A stretch of DNA of 64,000 nucleotides from Wolfiporia cocos (GCA_029448655.1 JACCLO010000004.1:3968001-4032000); one strand, 5' to 3'. Shown: positions 31,457 through 43,675, counted from the stretch's first letter. The notes: a model not told the origin generated them from the sequence alone. Numbers and translations: made by a program.

Positions 31457-32951
31457 TCACGCAAGCGTCCTGTTGGCATTAACGTAGCCGGTGCCATAGC
31501 ACGAGAAGAGCAGTTCCTGCTCCGCACCATCTGACGAGTCCGCAGGAGCAATTTTGAATGTCGTCCCAAAGTATTCCTTGACGTCCCTTAATAGCTGTAT
31601 CCTGGACGGCAACATACCCGTGATTGAGCTTTCGGTTCTGATATAACGCGAACATTTAAAGGTAAACTTACGTGCGCTCCGTCGGCACACCTATCCTGCA
31701 CCGCCCGACGTCTTCGCTGCCAAGGACCATGAATAGCAAGACGAGTACCTGGTGCGCACGGTCAACACATCCGCCGCGGCGTACCTCCGCCAAGAGTGCA
31801 CGCGCGGCTAGGAGTGCGGTGTCTTCGGGGGCGACACCAGGCTGCGAGGTGGCTTCTGCGCAGTGCATTGCGCCCGTCGTAGACTCCGCGAGCAGACTGA
31901 GCGCATAACCGGGCGATCTGTGGTGGTGGAACCACTGTGAGTGGTTGTGGCGAGGTAAGAGTCAATTGACACACTTTCCGCTATCCTCGCCTTTATAGAC
32001 GTCCGAATAGAGGTAGATGTCAGGAATGTAACGATTAAGAACCGAGCGCGCCGCCTCAATCATACGATTCGAAAATTGAGGATTCACGCGAACAGCATGT
32101 CTGCAGGCGATTTAATGACCGTCTCAAGTCATGTCGAGTCAACTCACGAAATACCGCGTATCCGCTTGATCTTCCCGCGATCGACAAAGTTAAGGGTCTT
32201 CACCTGCTTGACTATTGGACAGAGGAATTGCACTTCACCGCCGCCAAGTGGTGGGCTGCCGCGTTTTTTTATCTGTCAGCACGCACATTCAATAGTGATC
32301 CTATACGGAGGAGGCGGGCACGTACTCGAAGCTCCAGTCCGTCCGAGATCCCAAACAGTTGTAGGTGTGGTAGTGTCACAGTGCGGATGAGATCAACCTG
32401 ACACAATGCCCATAAACATGGACGTCCGAGGATATGAGACATGGCTACTCACAGACAGATCCTTGTCGTCGGTAGTGATCCCACGGAGTGTCAGCTGCAG
32501 CGGCTTCTTCGAGAAGGGTGCGAGCATAATGACGGGTTCAAGGAAGTATCCTACTGAGCGAGAGAGCGGACAGTCGTGCGTTACAGGACCTCCGGCGATT
32601 ACTCCTGGCCTGAGCAGCACGGCGGTTCCTGAGGTACAAATCGGTTCCCAGAGTAGAATCCAGGACAGTTCAACATACCGGTCACCGATATCTCAATAAT
32701 CGTTCCATTCGTCACTCGTTCCAACAGCCTCAGAAGGCTGACCTCATAATCTTCAGAGTCTATCAGGGCTGTCTATACATTGCAAACGGAATAAATTGAC
32801 CTCTCAATCCCGGGTTCTGGTCATCGGAACGGATTTTGTCGATTTTTACAGCCTTGCCGCTCAGTATTGACAGGACAAGGCGTGTCCGCAAGTGCTGGTG
32901 ACCGCTGAAGTGAAGTAAAGAGGTTGACTGAGCAGAAGTCATGACGGTCAA
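31457..32951 (-). CDS. RCL1: RNA 3'-terminal phosphate cyclase-like protein (18S pre-rRNA processing)
   Basis: Rcl1 acts in the nucleolar small-subunit processome with Bms1 and is needed for early cleavage of 18S pre-rRNA. The start is ATG 32951 or 32942. The N-terminal exon has LHFSGHQHLRTRLVLSILSG and KIDKIRSDDQNPGL. Later exons read GGPVTHDCPLSRSVGYFLEP, SKKPLQLTLRGITTDDKDLS, TLPHLQLFGI, IKKRGSPPLGGGEV (the cyclase-like KKRG..P..GGG motif), PEDTALLAARALLAEVRRGG, CVDRAHQVLVLL and VKEYFGTTFKI. About seven introns join with no stop or frame break, so this is the working copy, in contrast to unit 1. Divergent from UBA3, only about 155 nt apart, so the two probably share a promoter region. Confidence 0.88.
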
Positions 32952-33106
32952 AGCAGAGGGTATACTAGACTCCGGTGCTTAGCTCACGAAAATGCTTGGA
33001 TATGATCGAGATCGCATCGGGATAGGCATTGCCACAAACGCGCGTGCTTTACGCGATCCCCGCTTCCTCACCGCCACTTCGCATATCCTTTCACTTTCTA
33101 CACATC

Positions 33107-34793
33107 ATGGCGACCGAGGTGCTCACGAATGGCGACGCACAGGCCGCAGACTGGCCAGATAGATACTACCATGTAGACCAGATCCTCGATAGACCTGGCC
33201 CTCGCACCGACCCTTCGTTCATGGCCGGCGATGGGGTGCGCAATCCGTCCCAATACACCCGCGATGACCCCTGAGACGCGTTTTTAGGTGAAGGATTTCC
33301 TGAGGGGTCAGTGCAAGATCTTAGTGATTGGAGCGGGTGGCCTGGGCTGCGAGATCCTGGCCAATCTCGCGCTGTCCGGGTTTAAGGACATTCATGTCAT
33401 TGACATGGACACGATCGACATCAGTAACCTCAATAGACAGTTCCTCTTCAGGTGTGGTCATATAACCTCATTGACTCGAATGAAAACTCATGATGAAATG
33501 TGAAGGCCAAAGGATGTAGGAAAACCGAAGGCGATCGTAGCGGCCGAATTCATCATGAACCGGGTACCCGGTGTGAAGGTCACTCCGTGAGTCGAGCCTG
33601 CTCGGACATCAGTTCACCTGACGTTCGCTTCAGCTACTACGGAAAGATCCAGGACAAGGATGACGACTACTACTTGCAATTCAACCTTGTCATCTGCGGA
33701 CTCGACTCAGTAGAAGCGCGGAGATGGATCAACGCCACGCTCGTAAACCTAGTAGACCCAGAGAACCCGGAGAGTCTGAAACCGCTGATTGACGGCGGCA
33801 CAGAAGGTATGAATTCCACCTTGAGTATTGGAATAGGCTCTCATCTGAGCTTCAGGATTCAAGGGCCAAGCGCGTGTCATCCTCCCAACTATCACTTCAT
33901 GTTACGAGTGCTCGCTAGATATGCTCAACAAGCCCACCGCATTCCCCATCTGTACCATCGCAAACACGCCCCGTTTACCCGAACACTGTATTGAATGGGC
34001 GTCCGTGCTTGAATGGCCGCGTGTGTTCCAAGGTATGGCGGCTGCTTCCACGCATATTCTCCTGAAAATTGTGGCTAACATGGTGTGATGCAGATAAGAA
34101 GCTGGACACTGACGATCCGGAACACATTGGGTGGCTATACAAGACAGCGCTTGCACGCGCGAAGGAGTTCAAGATCGAAGGTGTTACGTGGTCTCTCACG
34201 CAGGGTGTCGTCAAGAACATCATTCCAGCTATTGCATCTACCAACGCAATCATCGCAGGTATGGTCGCATAGTTTTTCCCGAGTCTAGTTGACCGACCCG
34301 CTACTTATATAAACCAGCATCATGTTGCAACGAGGCGTTCAAGATTGCGACAAGCTCTGCGGCATACCTTAACAATTACTTCATGCTAATTGGTACCGAC
34401 GGCGTGTATTCCTACACGTTCGAGCACGAGAAGCGTGAAGACTGCCCCGTATGTGGCGGAGAGGCGCTCGACATCTCCATCAGCCGTGACTGGACCGTCG
34501 ATCGGCTCATTGAGATGCTCATCGAGAAGCAGGATATGTGCGTATCAACCCTTATATCCAGGCGGCGAATGAGTGACCGTGCTCATACACGTTTCATGTC
34601 CAGTCAAATCAAGAAGCCATCGCTTTCGACCGCTACGAAGCAGATCTACTTCCAGGCGCCTTCGCAGCTAGAGGAGCTTACGCGGCCTAACCTCGAGAAA
34701 AAGGTGTCGGAGCTGGTCGAGGATGGGGATCATATCACTGTTACGGCGTCGAGTTTGCCGTTTAACTTGACGCTGAGGGTGAAGTATGTTTAG
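33107..34793 (+). CDS. UBA3: NEDD8-activating enzyme E1 catalytic subunit
   Basis: Adenylates NEDD8/Rub1 and carries it as a thioester before transfer to Ubc12; feeds cullin neddylation. Eight exons keep frame: 33107-33235, 33288-33451, 33506-33586, 33634-33806, 33856-34032, 34094-34258, 34318-34537, 34604-34793 (432 residues, normal length). Seen motifs: [19 protein letters not shown] (nucleotide binding), [17 protein letters not shown] (adenylation), the zinc-binding Cys pairs CYEC and CPVCGG, and the catalytic Cys in [21 protein letters not shown]-terminal ubiquitin-fold domain follows ([20 protein letters not shown] to [13 protein letters not shown]). Divergent from RCL1. A broken 5' fragment of this gene lies 7.4 kb upstream. 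Confidence 0.95.
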
Positions 34794-35084
34794 TCTGAGA
34801 ATGTAGAAAGAAGGGACGCTGCTGCAATTAAATGTGTGCTTTGTGTGGCCGTTATGGAATGTACGATGCATATGAATATTGTGTCACGCTCTAGGCTAAC
34901 GGCCAGGTTGCGCACCGAGCTGAACCCCGCAGATAACGCCACAAACGGCGAACTCGAGGTTAGGGTTTACACTGACGCTGACTAAGCGGGAACGACAACT
35001 GCCGTGGACACTGGACTCTGCAGTACCTCCAACCACCCGCCCCTACATCGCTTGAAACTAGTGCCGGTGCATTGCTCTTGAGCC

Positions 35085-36391
35085 ATGCCAAAGCTCGATA
35101 TCAACAAAGCTGGTTGGGAGCAGAGCGATTTCCCAATTCTCTGCGAGACATGTTCGTGAATCGCTCCGAGAGCTTCGTACAACACTAACGAGAGCTCAAT
35201 CAGGTCTTGGTGACAACGCTTTTGTGCGCATGGTATGCTCTTTTCTGCTCCCTGAGCGTTACCATCACCGTCACTGACGCATACCAGTCCAAGCAGGAAT
35301 ATGGCCGCTCGTGCGGAACCTGTGCGCGCCCCTTCACCGTCTTCCGCTGGAACCCCGGCACGGGAATGCGCTACAAGACGACCGTGATCTGCCAGACGTG
35401 TGCAAAGATCAAGAATGTGTGCCAAACGTGCCTACTCGACCTCGAGTACGGCCTCCCGACGCAAGTGCGCGACACCGCCCTCGCACTGGACAACGAGGCG
35501 CCGACGAGTGAGATCAACCGAGAGTACTATGCGCAGAACCTGGAGGGAAAGGTACGTGGCAAACAGCTCGTCATAGAGATACTGGCCTCATGTTCCCCAT
35601 GGCTGCGGCTTGCTGTGGCGGTGTAGCTGGAGGGCAACAAGTCGTTGTTAGACTCCGGTCGCGCCTCCTCCGCAGGGAAGGAGATGCTGAAGCAGCTCGC
35701 GCGGACAGACCCCTACTACAAGCGCAACCGACCGCATCTCTGCTCGTTCTATGCAAAAGGGGAGTGTAAGCGTGGCTCGGAATGTCCATATCGGTATGTT
35801 CTTGAGGCCCTGCCATGCGTTTCTGCGACTCAAGCCGAATGCTAGACATGAGATGCCGGTAAACAATGAGCTGTCAAAACAAAACATACAGGACCGCTAC
35901 CATGGGCGCAACGACCCTGTTGCAAAGAAAATCATGACAAGTCACGCAGCGAATATGGGTTTGCAACCACCAGAGGATGAGTCAATTGTGCGTCACATGT
36001 TCATACAGTGATTCAGGTGTCTAATGCTCTGCCACTCCACCAGACCTCCCTTTTCCTTACTTCGCTCCCTCCTGCTGCAACTGAAGAAAGCATTCGCACA
36101 CGGGTAGCCAAGTCTCTACCTGCCGTGCCACCTTCTCAAATCAAGTCCGTGGTGCATGTGGCGAAGTCAAGGTATGTTCATCCCCGACGACTTCTGCCTG
36201 ACGGATCTGACGGTCGGTGCAGATGCGCCTTTGTCAACTTCAAGGACAGGCAATCTGCCGAACTCGCGGCGCAGGCTTGGGCCAATGGCTTGGATATGGA
36301 TGGTGTTGTTGTCAATGTCAAGTGGGGCAGGAGCAAAGCATCCAAGCCCAAATCCTCGCCGATCGCTGCTGTTCAAGAAGTGACGGCATGA
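35085..36391 (+). CDS. SLT11: Pre-mRNA-splicing factor SLT11/RBM22 type
   Basis: Spliceosomal protein that contacts U6 snRNA and the pre-mRNA near the catalytic centre (Ecm2/Cwf5/RBM22). Seven exons: 35085-35151, 35204-35232, 35288-35551, 35627-35793, 35846-35987, 36044-36171, 36223-36391, giving 321 residues. The N-terminal zinc-binding region shows [25 protein letters not shown] and [21 protein letters not shown]. Next comes a CCCH finger, [21 protein letters not shown]. The C-terminal RRM contains [27 protein letters not shown] and VNVKWGR. A U6 snRNA gene lies 170 nt downstream on the opposite strand; the protein's RNA partner is therefore its neighbour, probably by chance. Confidence 0.93.
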
Positions 36392-36562
36392 TTTATGGTT
36401 GGATGTTAGATCGTTGGGTTGCTCTCCATATGTATTGTACTGTAGAATTATATCATTTTGACTTGATAATTCGAATCGCAATGCTGCGTCCCGAGTGTCG
36501 TCGATTCATCGATCATCGTTAAAAGCAAGGACTTCAAAAGCAAGGAGTTCAGAGGCAAAAAC

Positions 36563-36627
36563 AAAATAAATATTGAGACCCGTAGGTCTACCACTCCGGG
36601 AAAGCGTGTCATCCTTGTGCAGGGGCC

Positions 36628-36658
<31 letters not shown>

Positions 36659-36682
36659 TTCGTATGTCACCCCGAAGGGGAC
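36563..36682 (-). ncRNA. U6: U6 spliceosomal snRNA
   Basis: Read on the minus strand from 36682: a 5' hairpin GTCCCC-TTCG-GGGTGAC, then ATTGGAACGATACAGAGAAG with the invariant ACAGAGA box at 36644-36638. GATTAGCATGGCCCCTGC follows with the AGC catalytic triad, then AAGGATGACACGC forming the internal stem-loop. This matches fission yeast and animal U6 almost base for base. No intron interrupts it. T-rich tracts at 36566-36563 and 36561-36557 would end RNA polymerase III transcription; the exact 3' end is uncertain. Upstream (36,683-36,800) is shared with the divergent GCIP-like gene, and I see no clear TATA at the usual spacing. Confidence 0.95.
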
Positions 36683-36799
36683 AATTATAGTTACCAGCCC
36701 AAGAGGCATGTCGACGCGTTTTTGCATTTTGTTCAGCCCGCGGGTTGTCACCATTCCGGCACGTGCGAGCGCTTTCTCCGGAGCCCTTCTGCAGCCACT

Positions 36800-38033
36800 A
36801 TGGCCGATTCAGATATCGACAGAGGCAAGAGGCCAGCCAATCTACCTGCAGTTCATGCTGACGGCTCCCAGTGAATAGCACGAACGACGTTGCGCCTTCT
36901 GTCGCAGACATGCTCCACGGCGATTGACACTCTTCAGCAGCCACCGTCCTCCGCTTCGTCCTCATCTTCTGCGCCCTCATGTGCCGTGCTTCACAAGGAC
37001 TACTTATCTCTACTGACGCTGGTCTACACGTCTACCACGAAGCTGTCTCTGACTCTGCGGCCGCAGGAGCCCGCATACTCTGCAGTTCTTGGCCCGCTGC
37101 GCGATCTTGCGACAAACATCACTGCTCTCACCACTTGCGCGACTCTCTTTGATGCGTATGGTTTCACGCTCGCATCGGACGCTCGGCTGTCAGCGCGAGA
37201 GGTCTGCGAAGCAGTACGCGCGCTAGCAACAAACTTTCTGGACAAGAACGGAGAAGATTATTTAGTGCGCGCAGGGACTGTACATGATCTTGTCGACCAG
37301 GCGAAGCGTGACCTCTCCGTGGATAATCGGACCGCCGTGCGGAAGCGGTGGATATCAGATCGAGGTATGCTTGAAGATACGTATGCAGAGGTTATTTCTA
37401 TGGCCGAAGGAGGCAACGACGATGAGATTGAAGACGGGGAAGACGATTTTGGAGACGATGAGTGGGATGAATTGGGACTGGGTTCGAGCAAGAAATTGTC
37501 AGAGGCAGAGGTGGATCGGATCAAGAAGGTATGCATGTACACATATAACTAAGAGATATACATAGCCATTAACTCACCCGTAGGTTCAACCTCTCCTCCG
37601 CTTCTCGACTCTCCTTCACAAGCGTGTCCAACTCGACATTCTCTCTGATGCATCGACAGCTACACCGAGTCTTGAGGCATTGGATGCACTTCCCAGCTGC
37701 TCGCATGCACTACTTGTAGCGTCAGAAGAGGTTGTCGCAGCCCTATATGCTCCCCAAACTCCGGCAAATGTGGCCTCCGCTATTACCTCGCTCTCAACCG
37801 CGGTGAAAACCCTACGCTTGACCCTCGAAGACGGTGCGCTGCTACCTCGCCGTAACGGCGATGCGGATGAATTGACGACAGGCATGGCCACATTGAGCGT
37901 GGGCGGGAACGGCGTGAATGGTCAGATGAACAGGGATGTGCGGGGATGGTTCGATACATGCTTTGCACAGATCGAAAAGTTGTCGCAAAGTACCGCGGTG
38001 GCAGTCGTAGCGGAAAGCTCGAATACAACGTGA
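36800..38033 (+). CDS. GCIP/cyclin-D1-binding-like protein
   Basis: Predicted helical-bundle protein of the Grap2/cyclin-D-interacting (CCNDBP1) family. The body is clear: from about 36,890 LSQTCSTAIDTLQQPPSS, DYLSLLTLVYTSTTKLSLTL, PLRDLATNITALTTCATLFD, AVRKRWISDRGMLEDTYAEV, an acidic segment (DDEIEDGEDDFGDDEWDE, about residue 180) and KLSEAEVDRIKK. A single intron (from GTATGC near 37,530 to about 37,583) leads to VQPLLRFSTLLHKRVQLDIL and a C-terminal helical region ending ESSNTT. The acidic insert after the conserved DTYAEV is typical of the family. The N-terminus is unsettled: ATG 36800 (MADSDIDRGK) needs a small intron I could not place in frame. Confidence 0.6.
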
Positions 38034-38176
38034 CCTCCACTCATACTGCGTTCTGTCAAGTCAGCTCAGAGAGGTTTAATGACTTCTGCAGCAGCAACGT
38101 ACATATCTGAATATTTGTACAACAATCCAAAAGTCCGTGCGAGGTCCAGGGTGAGTGTTGTAGAGACACAAATAAG

Positions 38177-39670
38177 TTACAAGCGTTCCTTTCCCTCTGC
38201 CTTCTCCTTTGCGCGGTCATGAATGCCTTTGAAGTAGCCGCCTAGGATGTTTGGATAGAAAGCTGTTGCTTTCCTTTCATAGAGCTTCGCCTCGAAGCGG
38301 TGTATCTTCTCCGCGGGGGCTTGCAAATCGAAGGCTTGTTTCTATTCTGAAGTGAGCAACTACGGCGTCGAGCGCAAGAATCAGCGCGCTTACAGCCTCC
38401 TCTGCTCGCTTCGCTCGGGCCTCCTCGCGCATACGGTTGAGTTCCCTCCTGCGCTCCTCTTCCTTCTCTTTCCGATTAAGGCCTGAATTGGGCGTAGAGC
38501 CGCCGGTCTGCATGACATGGGGTAGTGAGCACGTACCGCACGAGCCGCCAAACTTTCGTACCTTGAACAGTGAAGCGTACACGCTCTTATCCCGGAGATC
38601 AAAGTCCGCATTGCCTAGCGTGTTGACTGGCTTGCGTGCTGCAACGCCCACGGGCTTGGCTGAGGGAGATGCGTCTTTCTGCTCGCTTGTAGATTGGGGG
38701 GGAGGAGGAGGCTTTGGGGCAGTAGGCGTGGATGAGGCAGTCGGTGGCTTGTTCTTCTTGATCGTTGGCAGCTTGCGCTTTACTGGTAGCGCTGGAGCTG
38801 GGTCCTCAGTCTTGGTGGGGGATTCCACTTGCTGCTTGCCTGCATCGTCGGCAGCAGATGTGCTCGCGGAGTCTTCCGTCTTCAGCGAAGGACGCTTGCT
38901 GGCCGTAGTCGCAGCTACAGGCTGCTTTGACGTGGAGGGTGCAGGAGGGGGAAGCTTGCGTTCGTCTCGTATGACAATCTCCTTCTCCTCCGCCTTGGCT
39001 TTGCCTTTACCCTTAGACACACCATTTTTGAGCATCCTCACCTTCGTGGTAGTGATACCGTTCTTGGTCGCAGCAGAAGACGCAGGCTCCGGTGTGAAGT
39101 CGTCGTCGTCCGGGTCCACGGCGGCGATGGCCATCGGGTCCTCATCGTCGTCCTCATCGTCGGTCCACACCACAGAACGCTTCCGCTTCGAGGCTTTTGC
39201 AGAGCTCTTAGCTGTCGTCTTCGCACTCGCCTTCAGCTTAGGCTTCGCCTTGCTCGGCGCGCCGCGTTTCGCGGGCTTAGGCGTGGGCGGGGGCGAAGGG
39301 GATGACGACGGTGAGTCCTCGGCGGGAGGCAGGAAGCGCGTGTCGTCCACTTCTTCTTCAATGTCCACGTCCACGTCGATCTCCTCTTCTCCGTCAGAGT
39401 TTACGTCCGCGCTCCTGCCGCCGGCACTCAGCGAACCCGTGCGGGCTCGCTTTGGTCGCGGCTGCGCATCGTCTGGGTCATCTGGCGGGGCTGGTACCTC
39501 GTCGTCTCCGCCCTCGTCGTCAGAGTCTATCCGCCGCTTGATTACTTTGGTCTTGGTCGGACGCGATGACCCCGAGGCCTATGTCTAGTGCATCAATGTC
39601 TCATGCGCGAAAGAAACGGTTGATCTCAGTATACCTGCGCGGACTGCTTGATCTTTAGAGTAATTGGCAT
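38177..39670 (-). CDS. Conserved fungal protein, basic and probably nuclear
   Basis: I recognise this as a conserved fungal hypothetical but know no function. Exon 1 (39670-39635) encodes MPITLKIKQSAQ and is spliced over 56 nt to a long exon from 39578: ASGSSRPTKTKVIKRRIDSD, then acidic and Lys/Pro/Ala-rich low complexity with several nuclear-localisation-like runs (PKRAR, SKRKRS). The C-terminal quarter is the only structured part: NADFDLRDKSVYASLFK, GGSTPNSGLNRKEKEEERRR, a helical Arg/Glu stretch, then APAEKIHRFEAKLYERKATA and NILGGYFKGIHDRAKEKAEG up to TAA at 38177. Two more introns near 38,500 and 38,360 are needed. A 383-codon open frame on the other strand is a shadow of the low-complexity composition. 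Confidence 0.7.
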
Positions 39671-40077
39671 CAAGGAAATCTCGATGTACAGTCAGATTTC
39701 GTTGAAGGAGTGCACTCGTCTAGTTACGTGGTTGTATACAGAGCTAGTGATTGTGGCTGAAGCCGCACTGAGCGCTGCCTCGAAGTGTGCGTCTGTCGCC
39801 TATGACATGTGATGAGGCTTCTATTCACGTGCTAACCCCGAAAAAGCGCGCCTAAGCTTGCACATGCAATTGATGGCGTCCCAACAATCATTATTCTTGA
39901 GTCCGTAGAACAACAACATCTTGAGATAGCTTTATGGCGAGATACCATAAAGCACAAAATTGTATGAGTCAGTGCTCTGATAAGGGTCCATTGTCCATTA
40001 ATCCTAGTACAAATCGAATCGATCGATCCACCAATTACAGCCTGGGCATTACACCAACACAGTTGCGCAGGTAAAGC
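39671..40077. other. Intergenic region
   Basis: About 400 nt between the 3' end of the protease gene and the start of the downstream minus-strand gene. AT-rich near 39,940-40,020. No gene or clear element seen. Confidence 0.4.
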
Positions 40078-42148
40078 TTACAGTCCAACCGATGAAAGAA
40101 GACTCGCAAACTTTGGAGTACCCAAACCTGTCACCTGAGATCCCAGAGCATGTCAGTAAAGGGCCTCTGATCAGTATTTGAAATAGCCTACAGGATCCCA
40201 TCCGGTGGTGGCATCGAAACCGATATTGTAGTAGGGTCCGCATGCATCGTTGTTTCCATAAACGATGTCAGTCAGTGCAGATGCACCGGTCGAGTACAAC
40301 CATGGGTTTAAGAAGCCAAGCACCGGCTTCCCCGCAGCGAGGAGTCGATCGTTCAGTAAGGCAATGATGCTAGCCCACGTAGGAGCCGAACAACTTGTGC
40401 CGCTGACACCGAACGTGAAGTCGTAGGCAACAACTTCGAAGTCCACACCATACGCAGAAACATCAGGGTATCCGCGACCGACTGCGTTGTACAACCCGGA
40501 CATGTTAGTGCCGATGTACAGCAAGTAATCGGTGACGGCTGTTTCTTGATAGACTGGCCTCAGGAAATAGTTGGAGAATCCACCACCAGAGAAGTCAACG
40601 GCAACCTCGGGAATTTGGGTAGTGGCTCCGACTGATGTAATACTTCAGTCTCGTCAGCCACAACGAAGCATACCCGTGCGAGATAGATCGACTTACTAAG
40701 GACATGCCGAGGGGAATACAGGGACAAACACACGACATTGAGATTCTTGGTTGCCGGATACGCCACCGTCCCCAGACGAGAAGATGAGGGAAACGCCGCG
40801 AGCGCCGAGCTGTGCATACGTATTGCAAAGTTTCCTAGTGCTTTGGTTAGAACGCATTACGTCCTGAATAGTATGACAGCTACTTACTGAGCAAACGCGG
40901 GAGCCAGGAGGTCCTCATCCTCGCCATAGCTAGTAGATACCACTTGCGGGGGCGAATCTTCAGCCAGAAGAGCTGTCGCGGTATCCAGAAGCGCTTGTTG
41001 GAAGTCTTCGCCGCCCACGGTGATGAAGACCGCTGGGACATTCGTCGCAAGACCGACAGTGTACTCAGTGTCAAGGGCCTTCGCGTACGCCATTTAGTAC
41101 ATTTCACGGAGAATTAACCTCACCACATACCGCTTCCAAGCCGGTTTCATTTTGCAGGTTAAGTCCACCATCGATGCTGAAGATCGAGAGTGTCGTCGAC
41201 GAGTTCATGTCAGGACGGAAAGTCTGCAAAAAGGTCTATTGCGAGAGTCTCAGAACCTACTGGAATAGCGCAAGAGAGTCGGATTCACCTGCAGATCGGT
41301 CTGGTTGAAATATTCATCTTCGTATTCCGTCACGGCAAGGCGATTGGTAGACACGGTAGCAGGAGTCGTGGGGATGCCATAGAGGTACTGCAGACATGCC
41401 GGCGTCATACCATTATCGTTGACATCTGCGCATGGGGACGATGATGAAGTCTCCGTGCTGGGACCGCCCAGTACGCGAGTCACCGGTGGTGTTCTGGCGT
41501 TAGGATCCGGGAAGCTGGAGGATTATATCAGATAGCAGCACTAGGCCACGCGAATAGGTAACACGGACGATATAGTCGGGTGCACGAGGTCCAGATGCCC
41601 TTTCAAGTCGGACGGAATAGAGTACGAAAGCGTGCGCACGGCCGTCAATCCGGTCTTCGGATAAGTAAAGACGGAGAAACTGGCGTTTAGCATATCGTTC
41701 GCCTTGCTGACAGGGACCTGAATGCCGATCCAGTCTCCTGCAGGAGATAGAGTGGTGGATTCCAGCCCATTCTCGCTAAGCCATGCGTTGACGGCCGCAA
41801 CACTGTCCGGGTTGGGCGCCGCATATGCCTCAGCCTACGCGACATAAGCATCAGCGATATGAATGAACGTTGGACAACAATACATACCTCCGCCTTTGTG
41901 AGGTATTTGCCATAGTTAGCGCTCGAAGGAGTGCTGACATCGTAAAGCGCATCAATCAGGCCATCAGTGTCGTTCGACGTAATAGCTATGCGTAACGATA
42001 GCACGGTGTCGGGCGAAGCAGGTCCCGTGAGTTGGTAACCATTGGGAACGCTCTCGCGTGCTTCATGTACCTGCAAAGTGCGAGGTACAATTCTGCCCGA
42101 GACGAGCGAACAGCAGAGTGCTACCAAGACACAAGATACGTGGAGCAT
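40078..42148 (-). CDS. Secreted sedolisin-type tripeptidyl peptidase (S53)
   Basis: Acid serine-carboxyl peptidase that releases tripeptides from extracellular protein. The start ATG 42148 begins a signal peptide ([18 protein letters not shown]). The pro-domain runs to about residue 190 ([45 protein letters not shown]). The catalytic domain has the Glu/Asp pair in [17 protein letters not shown], the oxyanion Asp in SSGDGGVSG and the nucleophile in [13 protein letters not shown]. The end needs an intron after TGWDP, giving [18 protein letters not shown] and TAA at 40078. At least five introns. Catalytic residues are complete. Probably used in nitrogen scavenging, with substrate preference unknown. 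Confidence 0.9.
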
Positions 42149-43675
42149 CTCGAAGACGAGTCTGACCCTTGAAGCTTGAAGAGCAGGGCTTGAAGCTGCC
42201 TGTTGACGATGCAGAGCATTTTATGCGACGGTCCCTGTAAAGGGCGCATTGGATCAAACGGCGATGGCAAGCCGCATCCTGCAAGCGGAACAATCGCAAG
42301 AACCTCTCGACTTGTGCCGACTATACCATGAGTCATACATGTCACTGTGGACGTGCACTGGAAGGGTCCTCATCAAAAAACACACATGCTATGAGCGGCA
42401 TGACGAGACGTACTGGGCAGTGATGCCCGATAGCTCCTCTTTGTAGAGTAAGCTATCCCGCAATGGATAGAGACGATCTGTAGAGCATGATTTTACATCT
42501 GTGCCACGACGAAAAGGCAAGTTCTTCCTCTGATTCGCTGAGTTTGCGACCTCGAGGCACGATGGCTTCGCATGACGCTTGATCGAGGCAGCCTCAGCCT
42601 CGCGATAACTGGCCGGCGGCAACTACGGGCTGTGTTCAGGTTATTGAACGATCACAAGGTCACTCTCCAGAATTACGCCGAGGATTCCATGTCGTCAGCG
42701 TCGCGAGCTGGGGGGCGCCATCCCATGCATCAAGTAGGATGGCAACCAGTCCCTACCGTCACAGCAATCCGCCACACTTGTGATCGACTAGGGCGAGAAG
42801 GGGGCCCCGTGACCTGCGGGTTATAACAGATTGAGCCAACGCTCCCGCCAAATATCCCTGCGAGTACGGCCCAGCCCGAGTACAAGCACAGCTTGCGGTG
42901 AGTACTGACCGGTCAGTATTGAAGGTCGAAGCGACCCTCAGGTCATAATGATGAAAAGTGCATAATCTTACAGCACGAGAAGCCCCGCTGAGCACGCAAG
43001 CCATGGTCAGCTTCACACATACCCCGAGCCCCGAGTGAGAGACCCTCAGAGTGACACGTTACGCGAGACGATATTCACGTCGACCGATAGATGGATGGAT
43101 CCCCAGAAGGGTCAAAACTTCGACCTGGTGTCTGTTAGAAGGAATCTCACTCGCAAAGAGCAAGGATTCGAATATTTGCAGTTGGGTCGAAATTAACCGT
43201 TTCAGTCGTCTTAAGCAGGAGGCCACCATAGCCGACCATGCTTCCCCACAATATGTTTTGAGCTTGCACAGAGTGCAAAGGTATATCGCGACGGAGCTGC
43301 CACACAGAAGTTTGGAGTCGCCTGTCGATTGAAGAGAAAGCGATGAGGGCCTGAGCCGGGACGCGTCCTGTCACACGTGACACAGCGCGTCCGACAGTCA
43401 CGCTCCTTCCGACTCTCCGAGTCAACTTCTGAGTTCACGCTCCGTCACTTTCTGCAACTTGACCGGAGGATCGCAGCTCTATTTGAGTGTGTACTACGCC
43501 TCGTGAAGTGCTCTTGATTTTGAGTTACTACTGCTGTGGTCCTAACAGGAGGAATCTGGTGCTTGCTGTCAAAAGGTCAATACATACATTCACATCCACG
43601 ACTTCGTGTATTCTACCGATTGTAGTCTAGGGGAAAAATAGACTGAAGCTAAGCCATTCCTCATTGCAGAACCAG
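42149..43675. other. 1.5 kb divergent intergenic region
   Basis: Lies between the protease and the mitochondrial Phe-tRNA synthetase, transcribed away from each other. A TATA-like TTTTATGC is near 42,219, about 70 nt before the protease start on its strand. Many short open frames occur but none shows a family motif or splice-supported extension. I see no tRNA or repeat. Confidence 0.45.

Noticed and set aside
38437..39588. 383-codon open frame on the plus strand
   Set aside because: It is antisense to the low-complexity Ser/Pro/Lys part of the minus-strand nuclear-type gene, whose spliced frame carries conserved segments.
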